A stretch of DNA of 5,642 nt from Acidobacteriota bacterium (GCA_021817755.1 JAKAGC010000314.1:1-5642), one strand, 5' to 3'. Shown: positions 1 to 5,642, numbered from the stretch's first letter. Made by a program: numbers and translations. Notes: generated by a model not told the origin, from the sequence alone.

Positions 1-2
1 CT

Positions 3-3000
3 ACTCCCCAGGGGCATATTTATATAGGCAATCTCCCTGGCCAATTTTCAACTTCTTCCACCCTCAATGATAACATTTCCTTTCCTTCAACGATTCAACT
101 CCACCCCATATACACCCCTCACACCACCTTCAATGCCAACGGTAATACCATCCAGGATGTTCTACAGCAAACCAATAAAGATAATACCCGCTGGGTCTTT
201 GTACTACAGGACCGAATAAAATATTTCGACCCCAAGACAAGAACCTGGGGAACCGATATCCTTATCCCCGGCATTAATAATAATTTCAGTTACAGGCAAA
301 TCAAAAACCGGGCCATTATCGTTTCAAACGATGCAAAAACCTGGTTTGTCGGCGTCAATCCCGGTCCCTATCCTTCCCGTTTTGCACGTTATGATGTCCC
401 CACTCCCCGCCCCAATGAAACTACCGCCATAGATGAAAATGGCACTATCTGGCGATATATCCCACAAGGTACACTTTTTCGCATCCCCCTTCCTTCAACT
501 GGAGACTACGTCATTCCCCAATCACCCACCCAATCACCTTTTATAATTCATCCCCCATCTGTCAGAAAAGCCTTTACATGGAATAAAAAAATTCTATTCG
601 ATACATTCACCGGGATCAGACTACTCGATACCAAATCCAGGATGGAAATCCCCGTTCCAACAATTAATAACCAGGATTTAGGTATAAAAGAAGCACTCCA
701 GGATCAAGAGCAATTATGGATTCGTACCAACGATGACAGACTCCTTTTTCTCCAATATCAACCCGATGGTTCGATCCTCTCTCGCATACTCCCTCAAAAG
801 GTCACTGTGCTTGAGACCCAGGTCCAGCGTTTAAAAGGTCAGGCGCTTCCTGACTCTTCCATACTCGATGATAAATGGAGCTTATTACAGGATAACCTTA
901 TCCGTCTTCCAAACGGTCAATATGCCTTCGATCCCATTTTGCAATTTCAAATAGGAAGTAAAAATGAACTTTTTATCGAGAGAAACCAGGAACGAACCAT
1001 TCTCGCCAATTATGCAGTAACCAACTTACAAACACTCCCCATCCCTCCTCCCCTCGATTCCCAATGGATTCGTTGGAACCGCTCACGCAACACCTTTGAA
1101 ATCAAAACCCCCAACGGTATCAAATCCATACCCTCTTCCCAGATCACAAATAATAATGCTCTTATTTTCGAAGAAGTTAATGCTCTTTTACCCAATAAGC
1201 AAAACCTCTGGTGCGCTGCCAACAACTCCGGCATCTGGTATTTTAATAACCCATCCCTCCAACTTACCGATCCCACCATTACCTTTCTTCCCATAAACTC
1301 CCAAGGCATTTCCACCGCTGCTCATGGCGCATTTATCTCATCAGACAACCGGTTTTTCGATACCCAAGGCAATCCACTTTCTTCTTCAACAAAATATTAC
1401 TCAGTTTCTTTCGGAGATGTTGCACTCACAGAAGACATAACCCAATCCACACTAACCGGTCGCATAAAAACCACCTCCAGTAATACCCCTATCGATGCAT
1501 TCGCTCCCCAGGGATTCTCATGGGATCAGCAAAAAAAAGGCCTTGCGTATATTAATTCAACCCTCATGATTCAAACACTCGCCGGCCTCCATCCCGTTTT
1601 AGGTTATACCCCTTTTGAAACCCTCCCCCGTGATGGTCGTATCTATTCACGCAAGCAAAATCAGGTATTCTTTCAGCAAGGCTCTTCCTGGTACTACCGA
1701 ACCAGTCCTTCCCAATGGCAGCTCATCCCATTTAGTCCCCTCGATAATAAAACCATGATCGATAATTCCACATGGAAATGGGAACTCAAAAACAGTCAGC
1801 TTCTCGTATCTCTAAAAGGAAATCCCAATCGATTTAAAGTCTTAACAAGCAATTCAGGTATCGCCTTCAATTCCGATATCATCCGGGATGCCATTGCCTT
1901 TGATAACCAGGTTTTTATTGGTTCCGATGCCTTCATTGAAATTCTCCAACCTTCCGGTTCCCTTTTCTCGTACAATGCATCCCGGCTTAATCCATTACCC
2001 ATTCAAAAAATGGACACTTTCCTTAATTCCCAAAACAATCAGAGCCTCATAATATCCACAACAACAGGCCAATATTACCGTTGGAATTCCACTTCTCAAA
2101 AATTGGAACCCATCCCCGGTAACTTCGATTCAGCCCCCACTCAGCTCCTCTTCAGTTTTCCTCAAAAAAATCCACGCATTCGTATGTTCAGGGATAATTC
2201 AGGAAAAATCCGAAAAGAGATGCGGCTAACTCAATTAAATCATAAAGATACATGGGTTCCATTCCAATTTAAAGATAATTGTTTTCCTTTCGATATCGTC
2301 ACATCTATCGCCTCTTTCCAAAATTCATTATATATAGGAACTCTCGCCGGCCTCCAGATACATGAAGGCAATTTCGACACTTCCCTCAATAGTTCCTTTA
2401 CCTGGCTCGATATGCGTAACGATTTATCCACCCCTCCCCTTCCCGTTCTTTCTGTCGGCACTCCCCCCCAGTCCCCCAACATACTCATCGTCAATTCCCC
2501 TTCCCTTACTATCAGTAAAACCAATTCCAGTGATTTTCAAGCCTACACAGGCCCACTCTCCATTACCCGGCGACTTCGTGTCCAGGATCATTTATGGAGA
2601 TTAATCCAAACCCCTCAATTCCTTGAAATTCAATACAAAGATTCATCCAATTCCTATACCAACTCTCAATCCACTTTAACCAATGGTCTTTTCCCCCATG
2701 ACAATATTAAGGATATTGCGATATCACCTTCTCATTTTCTCCTCTTATGGCAAAATGGATCCCTCTCCATATATCCCTCCTCCAATATTATTATCGATTC
2801 CAAAGCAATTCATATCCCATCACCCATAATTGACCCCCTCCGTTTTATCATCCTCGATCATGATATCCTTTCCCCCTCTTTTACGATATCAAAAGGGATC
2901 TATTTACAAAGTAAAACTCAGGCTATATCTTTTTTTAATCCCGCTTTACTTCCTGCCAATCCCTGGCAGCCCATCACTCAGCCCCCCATCATTGCTTTTT

Positions 3001-4739
3001 TACAGCAATACGCCCAATATCCACCCCTCATACAATACCCCACTTTTCGTCTCGTTGCCACCCCTAAAACCACAACATCTCCCTATCCCTATACATTCCA
3101 GTATCTCTCCCCCATCCGGCAGTGGGAACCCATTCCCTGGATAGATCATAGACTCGCTATCGATCAGTGGTCATCTTTTACTTTTCACAACAATCTCATA
3201 TATGCAGCCACTCCCTCCGGCCTTGTCTCCTTTTCTTATCCTGCCCAGGCCAACATCAGCCTTGATCCCACTCAATTCCAGGTCATCCCCCAGCCCCTTT
3301 ACCAGGGCCAACCCCTCACCGTAACCGATATAATTTCCCCTAATTCTAATAATCCCTCCTCTCCCATAATTCTTCAATGTCAGGCCACCACCCCTCTTTA
3401 TTTTAAAGTATTTCCCCAACAGCCACTCACATCTCCCACACTAATTTCAGACCCACAAAAAGATCCAATAATACAGCAAGTAATCCAGAAAAAGTATAGT
3501 ATGGTCACTCAAAAAGAAAGTTCATTCTGGCAATGGAATCTCCACACCCCACAGGCTCCCCAGCACCCATTTTTAAAAGCCTTTTTTAAAGGAGAAGAAA
3601 TACATCTTACCAGTGGCCGGTTTCCTTTCGATGGCATAAAGAACCTCTTAATTTATAAAGATCATTCCATTGAAATAGTCACCCCTTCCGGCGGGTGGTA
3701 CAGCATCTCTACACCCCACCAAGCATCTTCGGATTTCCATATTTCAAACTATCGCCGGCCCGTTATCTCCAACATCGATTCTTCAAAAGTAACCCACATC
3801 CGGTTTCATTATAACGAAGAACGCGAAAAAATTCTCGGTCTCAATATCCCCCAGGAAGGATTCATTCATATTGGGAAAGACGGAATAACCGGAAAAACCC
3901 AGGAATTCCCTCAATATCTCGCTGACGACCAATTCTGGCAATATATGAAAACACAAGATGGAAATCCCATATCCATAACATCCATCCGCGGCACCCCTTA
4001 CGGTATAAAAGCAGAAAGACGAATAAATAACGGTCGGTTCCAGGATGATATCGTAACCGGCCTTCCTGTTATCGAATCCCTCGGAAAAAACAACTACTAT
4101 TTAGTACCCACCCAGGCCGGAATCTTACGAATCGATACTCATTTTCAAACAAAAGATATCTATCCCGTCGAAGCTCTTCCATTCCAAAACAATACATCCT
4201 CTTCTGTAGTTTTTATCGATCAACGAACAAATCCCCAAAAACCACAGGCTCTTTTCCTTGCAGCAGGCGCATTTCATTCTCTCGAAAACCCTGCAATCAT
4301 TGTCTCTTATTTTAGCCCCTTAATTTCTAAAGGAAAAGATATACTCGCAATAGAAGAAGGCCCCCAGGATTTTATACGTGTTAGGTGGAAATATAAAGGA
4401 TCATCATCTTCTCTCAGTATTCCATGGACATTAATTGATCCCGCAAATCCTAAGAATAATCAGCCCCAGTGTTTGTATGTAAACCTAAGAAATTCTTCCC
4501 GGTTCCGTCATCTTATGAGTGAGCGCAAATCAGGTTATTCGTCCGCACCATGGATGCGTGTGCAATTTATTGGAAATCAAATTGAATTTCTATTATATGG
4601 AAGTTCCCGGCCATACATTCTTCAAATACCCAATTTCACCTCATTAGTAGAGGCAGTAGTTCATGAAAGTACATTATTTGTAATAGGACCCGCCCAGGTA
4701 TGGGAAATTAATTTGGAGAAAGTCCTTAATTCTTTATAG
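3..4739 (+). CDS. Giant beta-propeller-like repeat protein, 5'-truncated (function unknown)
   Basis: The frame is open from the left edge (first full codon at 3) to the TAG at 4737-4739, giving at least 1578 residues; the true start lies outside. The first in-frame ATG, at 642, has no Shine-Dalgarno site, and the 213 codons before it read like the rest of the protein (e.g. GHIYIGNLPGQ, DENGTIWRYIP), so it is internal. The protein is rich in Pro, Ser, Asn, Gln, Ile and aromatics, with only four Cys. I see no long hydrophobic helix, coiled coil, nucleotide-binding motif or catalytic signature. It contains diverged repeats: W-x-x-[IL]-P segments (QWQLIPF, QWEPIPW), then F-P-x-D-x-I, then a beta strand such as LYIGT or LIYAAT ending in [AS]-G-[LI]. 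This resembles two-component-regulator-type propeller blades, implying several stacked propellers and a binding or scaffold role. The fold is inferred; the function is unknown. A terminator follows 44 bases after the stop. Confidence is high for coding, moderate for the fold. Confidence 0.88.
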   Translation, partial: TPQGHIYIGNLPGQFSTSSTLNDNISFPSTIQLHPIYTPHTTFNANGNTIQDVLQQTNKDNTRWVFVLQDRIKYFDPKTRTWGTDILIPGINNNFSYRQIKNRAIIVSNDAKTWFVGVNPGPYPSRFARYDVPTPRPNETTAIDENGTIWRYIPQGTLFRIPLPSTGDYVIPQSPTQSPFIIHPPSVRKAFTWNKKILFDTFTGIRLLDTKSRMEIPVPTINNQDLGIKEALQDQEQLWIRTNDDRLLFLQYQPDGSILSRILPQKVTVLETQVQRLKGQALPDSSILDDKWSLLQDNLIRLPNGQYAFDPILQFQIGSKNELFIERNQERTILANYAVTNLQTLPIPPPLDSQWIRWNRSRNTFEIKTPNGIKSIPSSQITNNNALIFEEVNALLPNKQNLWCAANNSGIWYFNNPSLQLTDPTITFLPINSQGISTAAHGAFISSDNRFFDTQGNPLSSSTKYYSVSFGDVALTEDITQSTLTGRIKTTSSNTPIDAFAPQGFSWDQQKKGLAYINSTLMIQTLAGLHPVLGYTPFETLPRDGRIYSRKQNQVFFQQGSSWYYRTSPSQWQLIPFSPLDNKTMIDNSTWKWELKNSQLLVSLKGNPNRFKVLTSNSGIAFNSDIIRDAIAFDNQVFIGSDAFIEILQPSGSLFSYNASRLNPLPIQKMDTFLNSQNNQSLIISTTTGQYYRWNSTSQKLEPIPGNFDSAPTQLLFSFPQKNPRIRMFRDNSGKIRKEMRLTQLNHKDTWVPFQFKDNCFPFDIVTSIASFQNSLYIGTLAGLQIHEGNFDTSLNSSFTWLDMRNDLSTPPLPVLSVGTPPQSPNILIVNSPSLTISKTNSSDFQAYTGPLSITRRLRVQDHLWRLIQTPQFLEIQYKDSSNSYTNSQSTLTNGLFPHDNIKDIAISPSHFLLLWQNGSLSIYPSSNIIIDSKAIHIPSPIIDPLRFIILDHDILSPSFTISKGIYLQSKTQAISFFNPALLPANPWQPITQPPIIAFLQQYAQYPPLIQYPTFRLVATPKTTTSPYPYTFQYLSPIRQWEPIPWIDHRLAIDQWSSFTFHNNLIYAATPSGLVSFSYPAQANISLDPTQFQVIPQPLYQGQPLTVTDIISPNSNNPSSPIILQCQATTPLYFKVFPQQPLTSPTLISDPQKDPIIQQVIQKKYSMVTQKESSFWQWNLHTPQAPQHPFLKAFFKGEEIHLTSGRFPFDGIKNLLIYKDHSIEIVTPSGGWYSISTPHQASSDFHISNYRRPVISNIDSSKVTHIRFHYNEEREKILGLNIPQEGFIHIGKDGITGKTQEFPQYLADDQFWQYMKTQDGNPISITSIRGTPYGIKAERRINNGRFQDDIVTGLPVIESLGKNNYYLVPTQAGILRIDTHFQTKDIYPVEALPFQNNTSSSVVFIDQRTNPQKPQALFLAAGAFHSLENPAIIVSYFSPLISKGKDILAIEEGPQDFIRVRWKYKGSSSSLSIPWTLIDPANPKNNQPQCLYVNLRNSSRFRHLMSERKSGYSSAPWMRVQFIGNQIEFLLYGSSRPYILQIPNFTSLVEAVVHESTLFVIGPAQVWEINLEKVLNSL
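1539..1598 (+). repeat. Blade-like unit with TLAGL turn (visible residues 513-532)
   Basis: This stretch reads GLAYINSTLMIQTLAGLHPV. Its strand and turn (LMIQTLAGLH) match those of the unit at 2277-2366 (LYIGTLAGLQ). Both use identical bases, ctcgccggcctcca, over the LAGL[HQ] codons. It is one candidate propeller blade; the boundaries are approximate. Confidence 0.45.
2277..2366 (+). repeat. Blade-like unit A (visible residues 759-788)
   Basis: The unit begins NCFPFDIVTSIA, and then has the strand and turn LYIGTLAGLQIHE. This is the clearest match in the protein to the two-component-regulator propeller pattern, in which a D-x-[IV]-x-x-[IL] strand is followed by [LI]-[WY]-[IV]-G-T-x-x-G-[LI]. 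A W-containing segment (FTWLDMRNDL) follows shortly after, as expected for successive blades. The blade assignment is inferred from pattern only. Confidence 0.55.
2682..2777 (+). repeat. Blade-like unit B (visible residues 894-925)
   Basis: The unit begins NGLFPHDNIKDIAIS and continues to LLLWQNGSLSIYP. It shares the G-x-F-P-x-D-x-I core with units A and C, with the same distance to the second strand and to the glycine turn. It is a degenerate internal repeat of the giant protein. Confidence 0.5.
3156..3239 (+). repeat. Blade-like unit with LIYAATPSGLVSF strand (visible residues 1052-1079)
   Basis: The strand and turn NLIYAATPSGLVSFSY align with LYIGTLAGLQIHE of unit A. The segment just before it is QWEPIPWIDH, and the segment after it ends QFQVIP, which fits the W-x-x-I-P connector seen between other units. 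The F-P-x-D element is absent here, so this is a more diverged copy. Confidence 0.45.
3612..3710 (+). repeat. Blade-like unit C (visible residues 1204-1236)
   Basis: The unit begins SGRFPFDGIKNLLIYK and continues to IEIVTPSGGWYSIS. It shares GRF with unit D and F-P-F-D with unit A, and the V-T-P-S-G turn with the 3156-3239 unit (A-T-P-S-G). It is part of the series supporting a propeller-like repeat architecture. Confidence 0.55.
4029..4136 (+). repeat. Blade-like unit D (visible residues 1343-1378)
   Basis: The unit begins NGRFQDDIVTGLPVIES and continues to YYLVPTQAGILRID. The G-R-F-x-x-D-x-V core and the V-P-T-x-A-G-I turn place it in the same family as unit C and unit A. It is the last clear copy before the C-terminal region, in which only a weaker one (LFVIGPAQVWEI, near the C-terminus) is seen. 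Confidence 0.55.
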
Positions 4740-4782
4740 AAATAAATCTAACAACTGGAGTAATTTAAAGGGAATTCTACTC

Positions 4783-4818
4783 TGATAGATGTCATCTATC
4801 ACTTTTTTCCTTTTTTTT
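4783..4818 (+). terminator. Rho-independent terminator of the giant + strand gene
   Basis: The arms TGATAGAT (4783-4790) and ATCTATCA (4794-4801) pair perfectly over 8 bp around a 3-base loop. C and then T6, CC and T8 follow on the + strand. The stem is AT-rich and therefore not very stable, but the long T-tract and the position 44 bases after the stop at 4739 support the call. There is no T-tract on the other side, so it should work on + strand transcripts only. It lies inside the 3' end of the convergent DUF2335 gene, whose stop codon falls in the loop. Confidence 0.7.
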
Positions 4819-5226
4819 CATTTTAGCAGAAATGAATCCTGGAATCGCAGTTACTCCAGTAAGACTAACAATAGCAACTCCAACAGTCGGTTGTCCGATA
4901 TAGGCGCAGAATGAACCTCCCAATATCCCCAGTATACCAATTATTAAAGCGCTAGTCTGACCCTTTGATATTTTCCGCGATTCAATCTCAATTATTTTTT
5001 TATTGCTATCAATTACACTTTCAAGTGACATCTCCGCCATCTTAAATATTCGGTCCGGTGCATCCGGTAGTACCTCAGAGTATTTTTTTAAAACATCAGG
5101 ACTTGGTATTGGTCCCGAATATTTTGTAATACACGCCATGAATGCAGATTTTTCTTTCTCTAATTTGTCGCGGTTATCGACTAATAGATTGTTATCCGTC
5201 TTATTTAATTTTCTCTGTCCTGGCAT
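4792..5226 (-). CDS. DUF2335 family membrane protein
   Basis: This encodes 144 residues if started at the ATG ending at 5226. A TTG at 5247 would add seven residues; the frame is closed by a TGA just above that. Neither start has a clear Shine-Dalgarno site, which fits translational coupling to the overlapping upstream gene. The N-terminal half is charged. It carries the DUF2335 hallmarks YSGPIPSPDVL (residues 36-46) and LPDAPDRIFKMAE (53-65), a basic/acidic helix (about 66-90), and two adjacent hydrophobic segments (about 91-110 and 113-133) with a short Gly-Gln-Pro hairpin between them. It ends in a Lys-rich tail, KMKKKEKSDR. I recognise the family (a predicted membrane protein family) from these motifs. 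Its biochemical role is not known to me. The expected topology is a large cytoplasmic N-domain anchored by a two-helix hairpin. Base composition is more AT-rich and less skewed than in the giant gene. Confidence 0.87.
   Translation of the reverse strand: MPGQRKLNKTDNNLLVDNRDKLEKEKSAFMACITKYSGPIPSPDVLKKYSEVLPDAPDRIFKMAEMSLESVIDSNKKIIEIESRKISKGQTSALIIGILGILGGSFCAYIGQPTVGVAIVSLTGVTAIPGFISAKMKKKEKSDR
4795..4808 (+). repeat. Direct repeat, left copy (TCTATCACTTTTTT)
   Basis: These 14 bases are identical and in the same orientation to 5467-5480. The copy starts just inside the 3' end of the DUF2335 gene and includes the right arm and first T-run of the terminator. The two copies lie 672 bases apart and bracket the two-gene unit. 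Confidence 0.5.
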
Positions 5227-5446
5227 GAGGTTTTTCGATGTTTTCAAATGAAATCATAGCTCTAGAAAGCGCAAGTCCCACATCTTCGAAACTATTTTTT
5301 ATCATATCGTGAATATATTCCAACTCAAGCTGCTCATTAAGGAGGTTTTCCAGCTTAAAGGTGCTTGCACCTCCATATAAATCAAATGCACTGACATAAC
5401 CTTCAGTAAAAGAGGATGACTCATAATAATCATTCCAGTGCTGCAT
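5201..5446 (-). CDS. Small acidic protein encoded upstream of and overlapping DUF2335 gene (unknown function)
   Basis: This encodes 81 residues from the ATG at 5446 to the TAA at 5201. GAGGT sits 4 bases before the ATG, and a good promoter lies upstream. It overlaps the next gene by 26 bases (47 if the TTG start is used), so the two are probably one operon with coupled translation. The protein is soluble-looking, acidic in its middle, has no Cys and no membrane segment. Notable pieces are HWNDYYESSSFTEGYVSAFD at the N-terminus, an acidic helix-like ENLLNEQLELEYIHDMI, and EDVGLALSRAM towards the C-terminus. I do not recognise a named domain. From memory, short proteins with an 'SxSFxxG...D..G' start and a 'VGxxLxxA' end occur before DUF2335 genes elsewhere; this was not searched. 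A role as cytosolic partner or regulator of the membrane protein is an inference from gene order only. Confidence 0.75.
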   Translation of the reverse strand: MQHWNDYYESSSFTEGYVSAFDLYGGASTFKLENLLNEQLELEYIHDMIKNSFEDVGLALSRAMISFENIEKPHARTEKIK

Positions 5447-5450
5447 CTTA

Positions 5451-5455
5451 ACCTC
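5451..5455 (-). promoter_or_regulatory. Ribosome binding site of the 81-residue ORF
   Basis: GAGGT on the - strand lies 4 bases upstream of the ATG at 5446. The spacing is slightly short but usable, and the site fixes this ATG as the start. Confidence 0.6.
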
Positions 5456-5466
5456 GTTTCGATTTT

Positions 5467-5480
5467 TCTATCACTTTTTT
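5467..5480 (+). repeat. Direct repeat, right copy (TCTATCACTTTTTT)
   Basis: This is the exact second copy of the 14 bases at 4795-4808. It lies in the leader between the promoter and the start of the 81-residue ORF. Beyond the 14 bases the flanks differ. Confidence 0.5.
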
Positions 5481-5498
5481 ATACTTAGTATATATACT
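5480..5498. promoter_or_regulatory. Operator-like array of three TATACT/AGTATA hexamers over the -10 box
   Basis: Reading + strand, TATACT (5480-5485), AGTATA (5487-5492) and TATACT (5493-5498) alternate in orientation. They form a 13-base dyad (5480-5492) and a perfect 12-base palindrome (5487-5498). The block covers the -10 element and the likely start of transcription, where a repressor would be effective. The sequence is AT-rich, so chance symmetry cannot be excluded. Confidence 0.4.
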
Positions 5499-5517
5499 TT
5501 TTCCAAAATTTTGTCAA
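5487..5517 (-). promoter_or_regulatory. Sigma-70-type promoter for the small-protein/DUF2335 pair
   Basis: On the - strand a perfect TTGACA (5512-5517) is followed, after 17 bases, by TATATA (5489-5494). TATACT (5487-5492) with a 19-base spacer is the alternative -10 box. An AT-rich spacer and a predicted leader of about 35 bases before the ATG at 5446 fit. It is the only good promoter-like element upstream of the pair. Confidence 0.7.
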
Positions 5518-5642
5518 CTCATTGAACCCTTATTTTACAATTTTATGCACCCCTCGCTTCAAATAGGAATTTATTCCACATTTTGAAAAAATTATGTATA
5601 GATTCACCGTGATAGACAGTTGAAGGAGAAGAGATTATTATA
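5518..5642. other. Non-coding edge region with a small dyad and no supported gene
   Basis: This AT-rich stretch has no reading frame worth calling on either strand. It contains an inverted repeat GGAAT-TT-ATTCC (5566-5577) and a short TCAC-C-GTGA symmetry (5604-5612). No convincing + strand promoter is visible; TATGTATAGAT near 5594-5604 is -10-like but lacks a good -35. Confidence 0.5.
5623..5628 (+). promoter_or_regulatory. Possible ribosome binding site of a + strand gene beginning beyond the right edge
   Basis: AAGGAG is a near-consensus Shine-Dalgarno sequence in a purine-rich run that continues to 5633. No start codon appears before the window ends, at least 14 bases later. A start at or just past 5642 would give spacing longer than usual, so this is tentative. 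Confidence 0.35.

Noticed and set aside
1010..1315. Open frame on the - strand inside the giant gene (and similar ones at 1796-2002, 2240-2524, 3171-3419, and + strand alternatives at 1096-1296, 2362-2604, 2830-3144)
   Set aside because: They lie wholly within a long, clearly coding frame, have no ribosome binding sites or recognisable domains, and their low-complexity compositions (Pro/Leu/Ser or Gly/Arg) are what the C-rich strand bias produces in other frames.
1531..1538. A8 run within the giant gene as a frameshift site
   Set aside because: The frame is intact on both sides with the same protein character, and there is no alternative-frame product of interest; an ordinary Gln-Lys-Lys codon run explains it.
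4746..4752. ATCTAAC (GTTAGAT on the - strand) as an integron attC core heptamer
   Set aside because: It matches the 7-base consensus, but I found no partner heptamer or the paired inner boxes at the right spacing, and no cassette boundary on the other side of the pair.
4758..4782. GAGTA...TACTC inverted repeat as a terminator for the DUF2335 gene
   Set aside because: The stem is only 5 bp, with a bulge before a few further pairs, and no proper T-run follows on the - strand.
5003..5251. Open frame on the + strand opposite the DUF2335 gene
   Set aside because: It is antisense to a recognisable protein family and has no promoter or ribosome binding site of its own.
5594..5623. Nine-codon ORF (MYRFTVIDS) whose stop abuts AAGGAG, as a leader peptide
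   Set aside because: It has no ribosome binding site, no repeated regulatory codons and no attenuator hairpin in view; such short frames arise by chance.

Overview
The window looks bacterial: Shine-Dalgarno-like sites, a sigma-70-type promoter, a rho-independent terminator and a bacterial membrane-protein family (DUF2335) are all visible. Base composition is moderately AT-leaning and no lineage can be named with confidence. There are no tRNAs, rRNAs, CRISPR arrays or transposase genes.

Positions 1-4739 (+ strand) are one uninterrupted reading frame that enters from the left edge and stops at 4737-4739. It encodes at least 1578 residues of a giant, repeat-built protein. Recurring units such as G-R-F-P-x-D-x-I, followed some 15-25 residues later by a hydrophobic strand and a T-x-x-G-[LI] turn, read like degenerate beta-propeller blades. 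The closest type I know is the two-component-regulator propeller, with its 'LP...I..I....LWIGT..GL' pattern. No enzymatic domain is visible, and the N-terminus, with any signal peptide or effector domain, lies outside. The coding strand is strikingly rich in C and poor in G, a bias that disappears in the last ~420 bases. A hairpin plus T-tract at 4783-4818 probably terminates its transcript.

Positions 4792-5446 (- strand) hold a compact two-gene unit that converges on the giant gene. A small acidic protein of 81 residues comes first, followed, with overlapping frames, by a DUF2335 membrane protein. A promoter with a perfect TTGACA -35 box, an AT-rich -10 overlapped by three TATACT/AGTATA hexamers, and a Shine-Dalgarno site precede the pair. 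The DUF2335 gene's last codons are the reverse complement of the + strand terminator. A 14-base direct repeat (TCTATCACTTTTTT) lies at each end of the unit.

Positions 5518-5642 are non-coding. They hold a small dyad and, near the edge, AAGGAG on the + strand, suggesting another + strand gene just outside. Nothing in the sequence directly links the giant protein and the small membrane unit; the latter, antiparallel between two + strand genes, may be an inserted accessory cassette.
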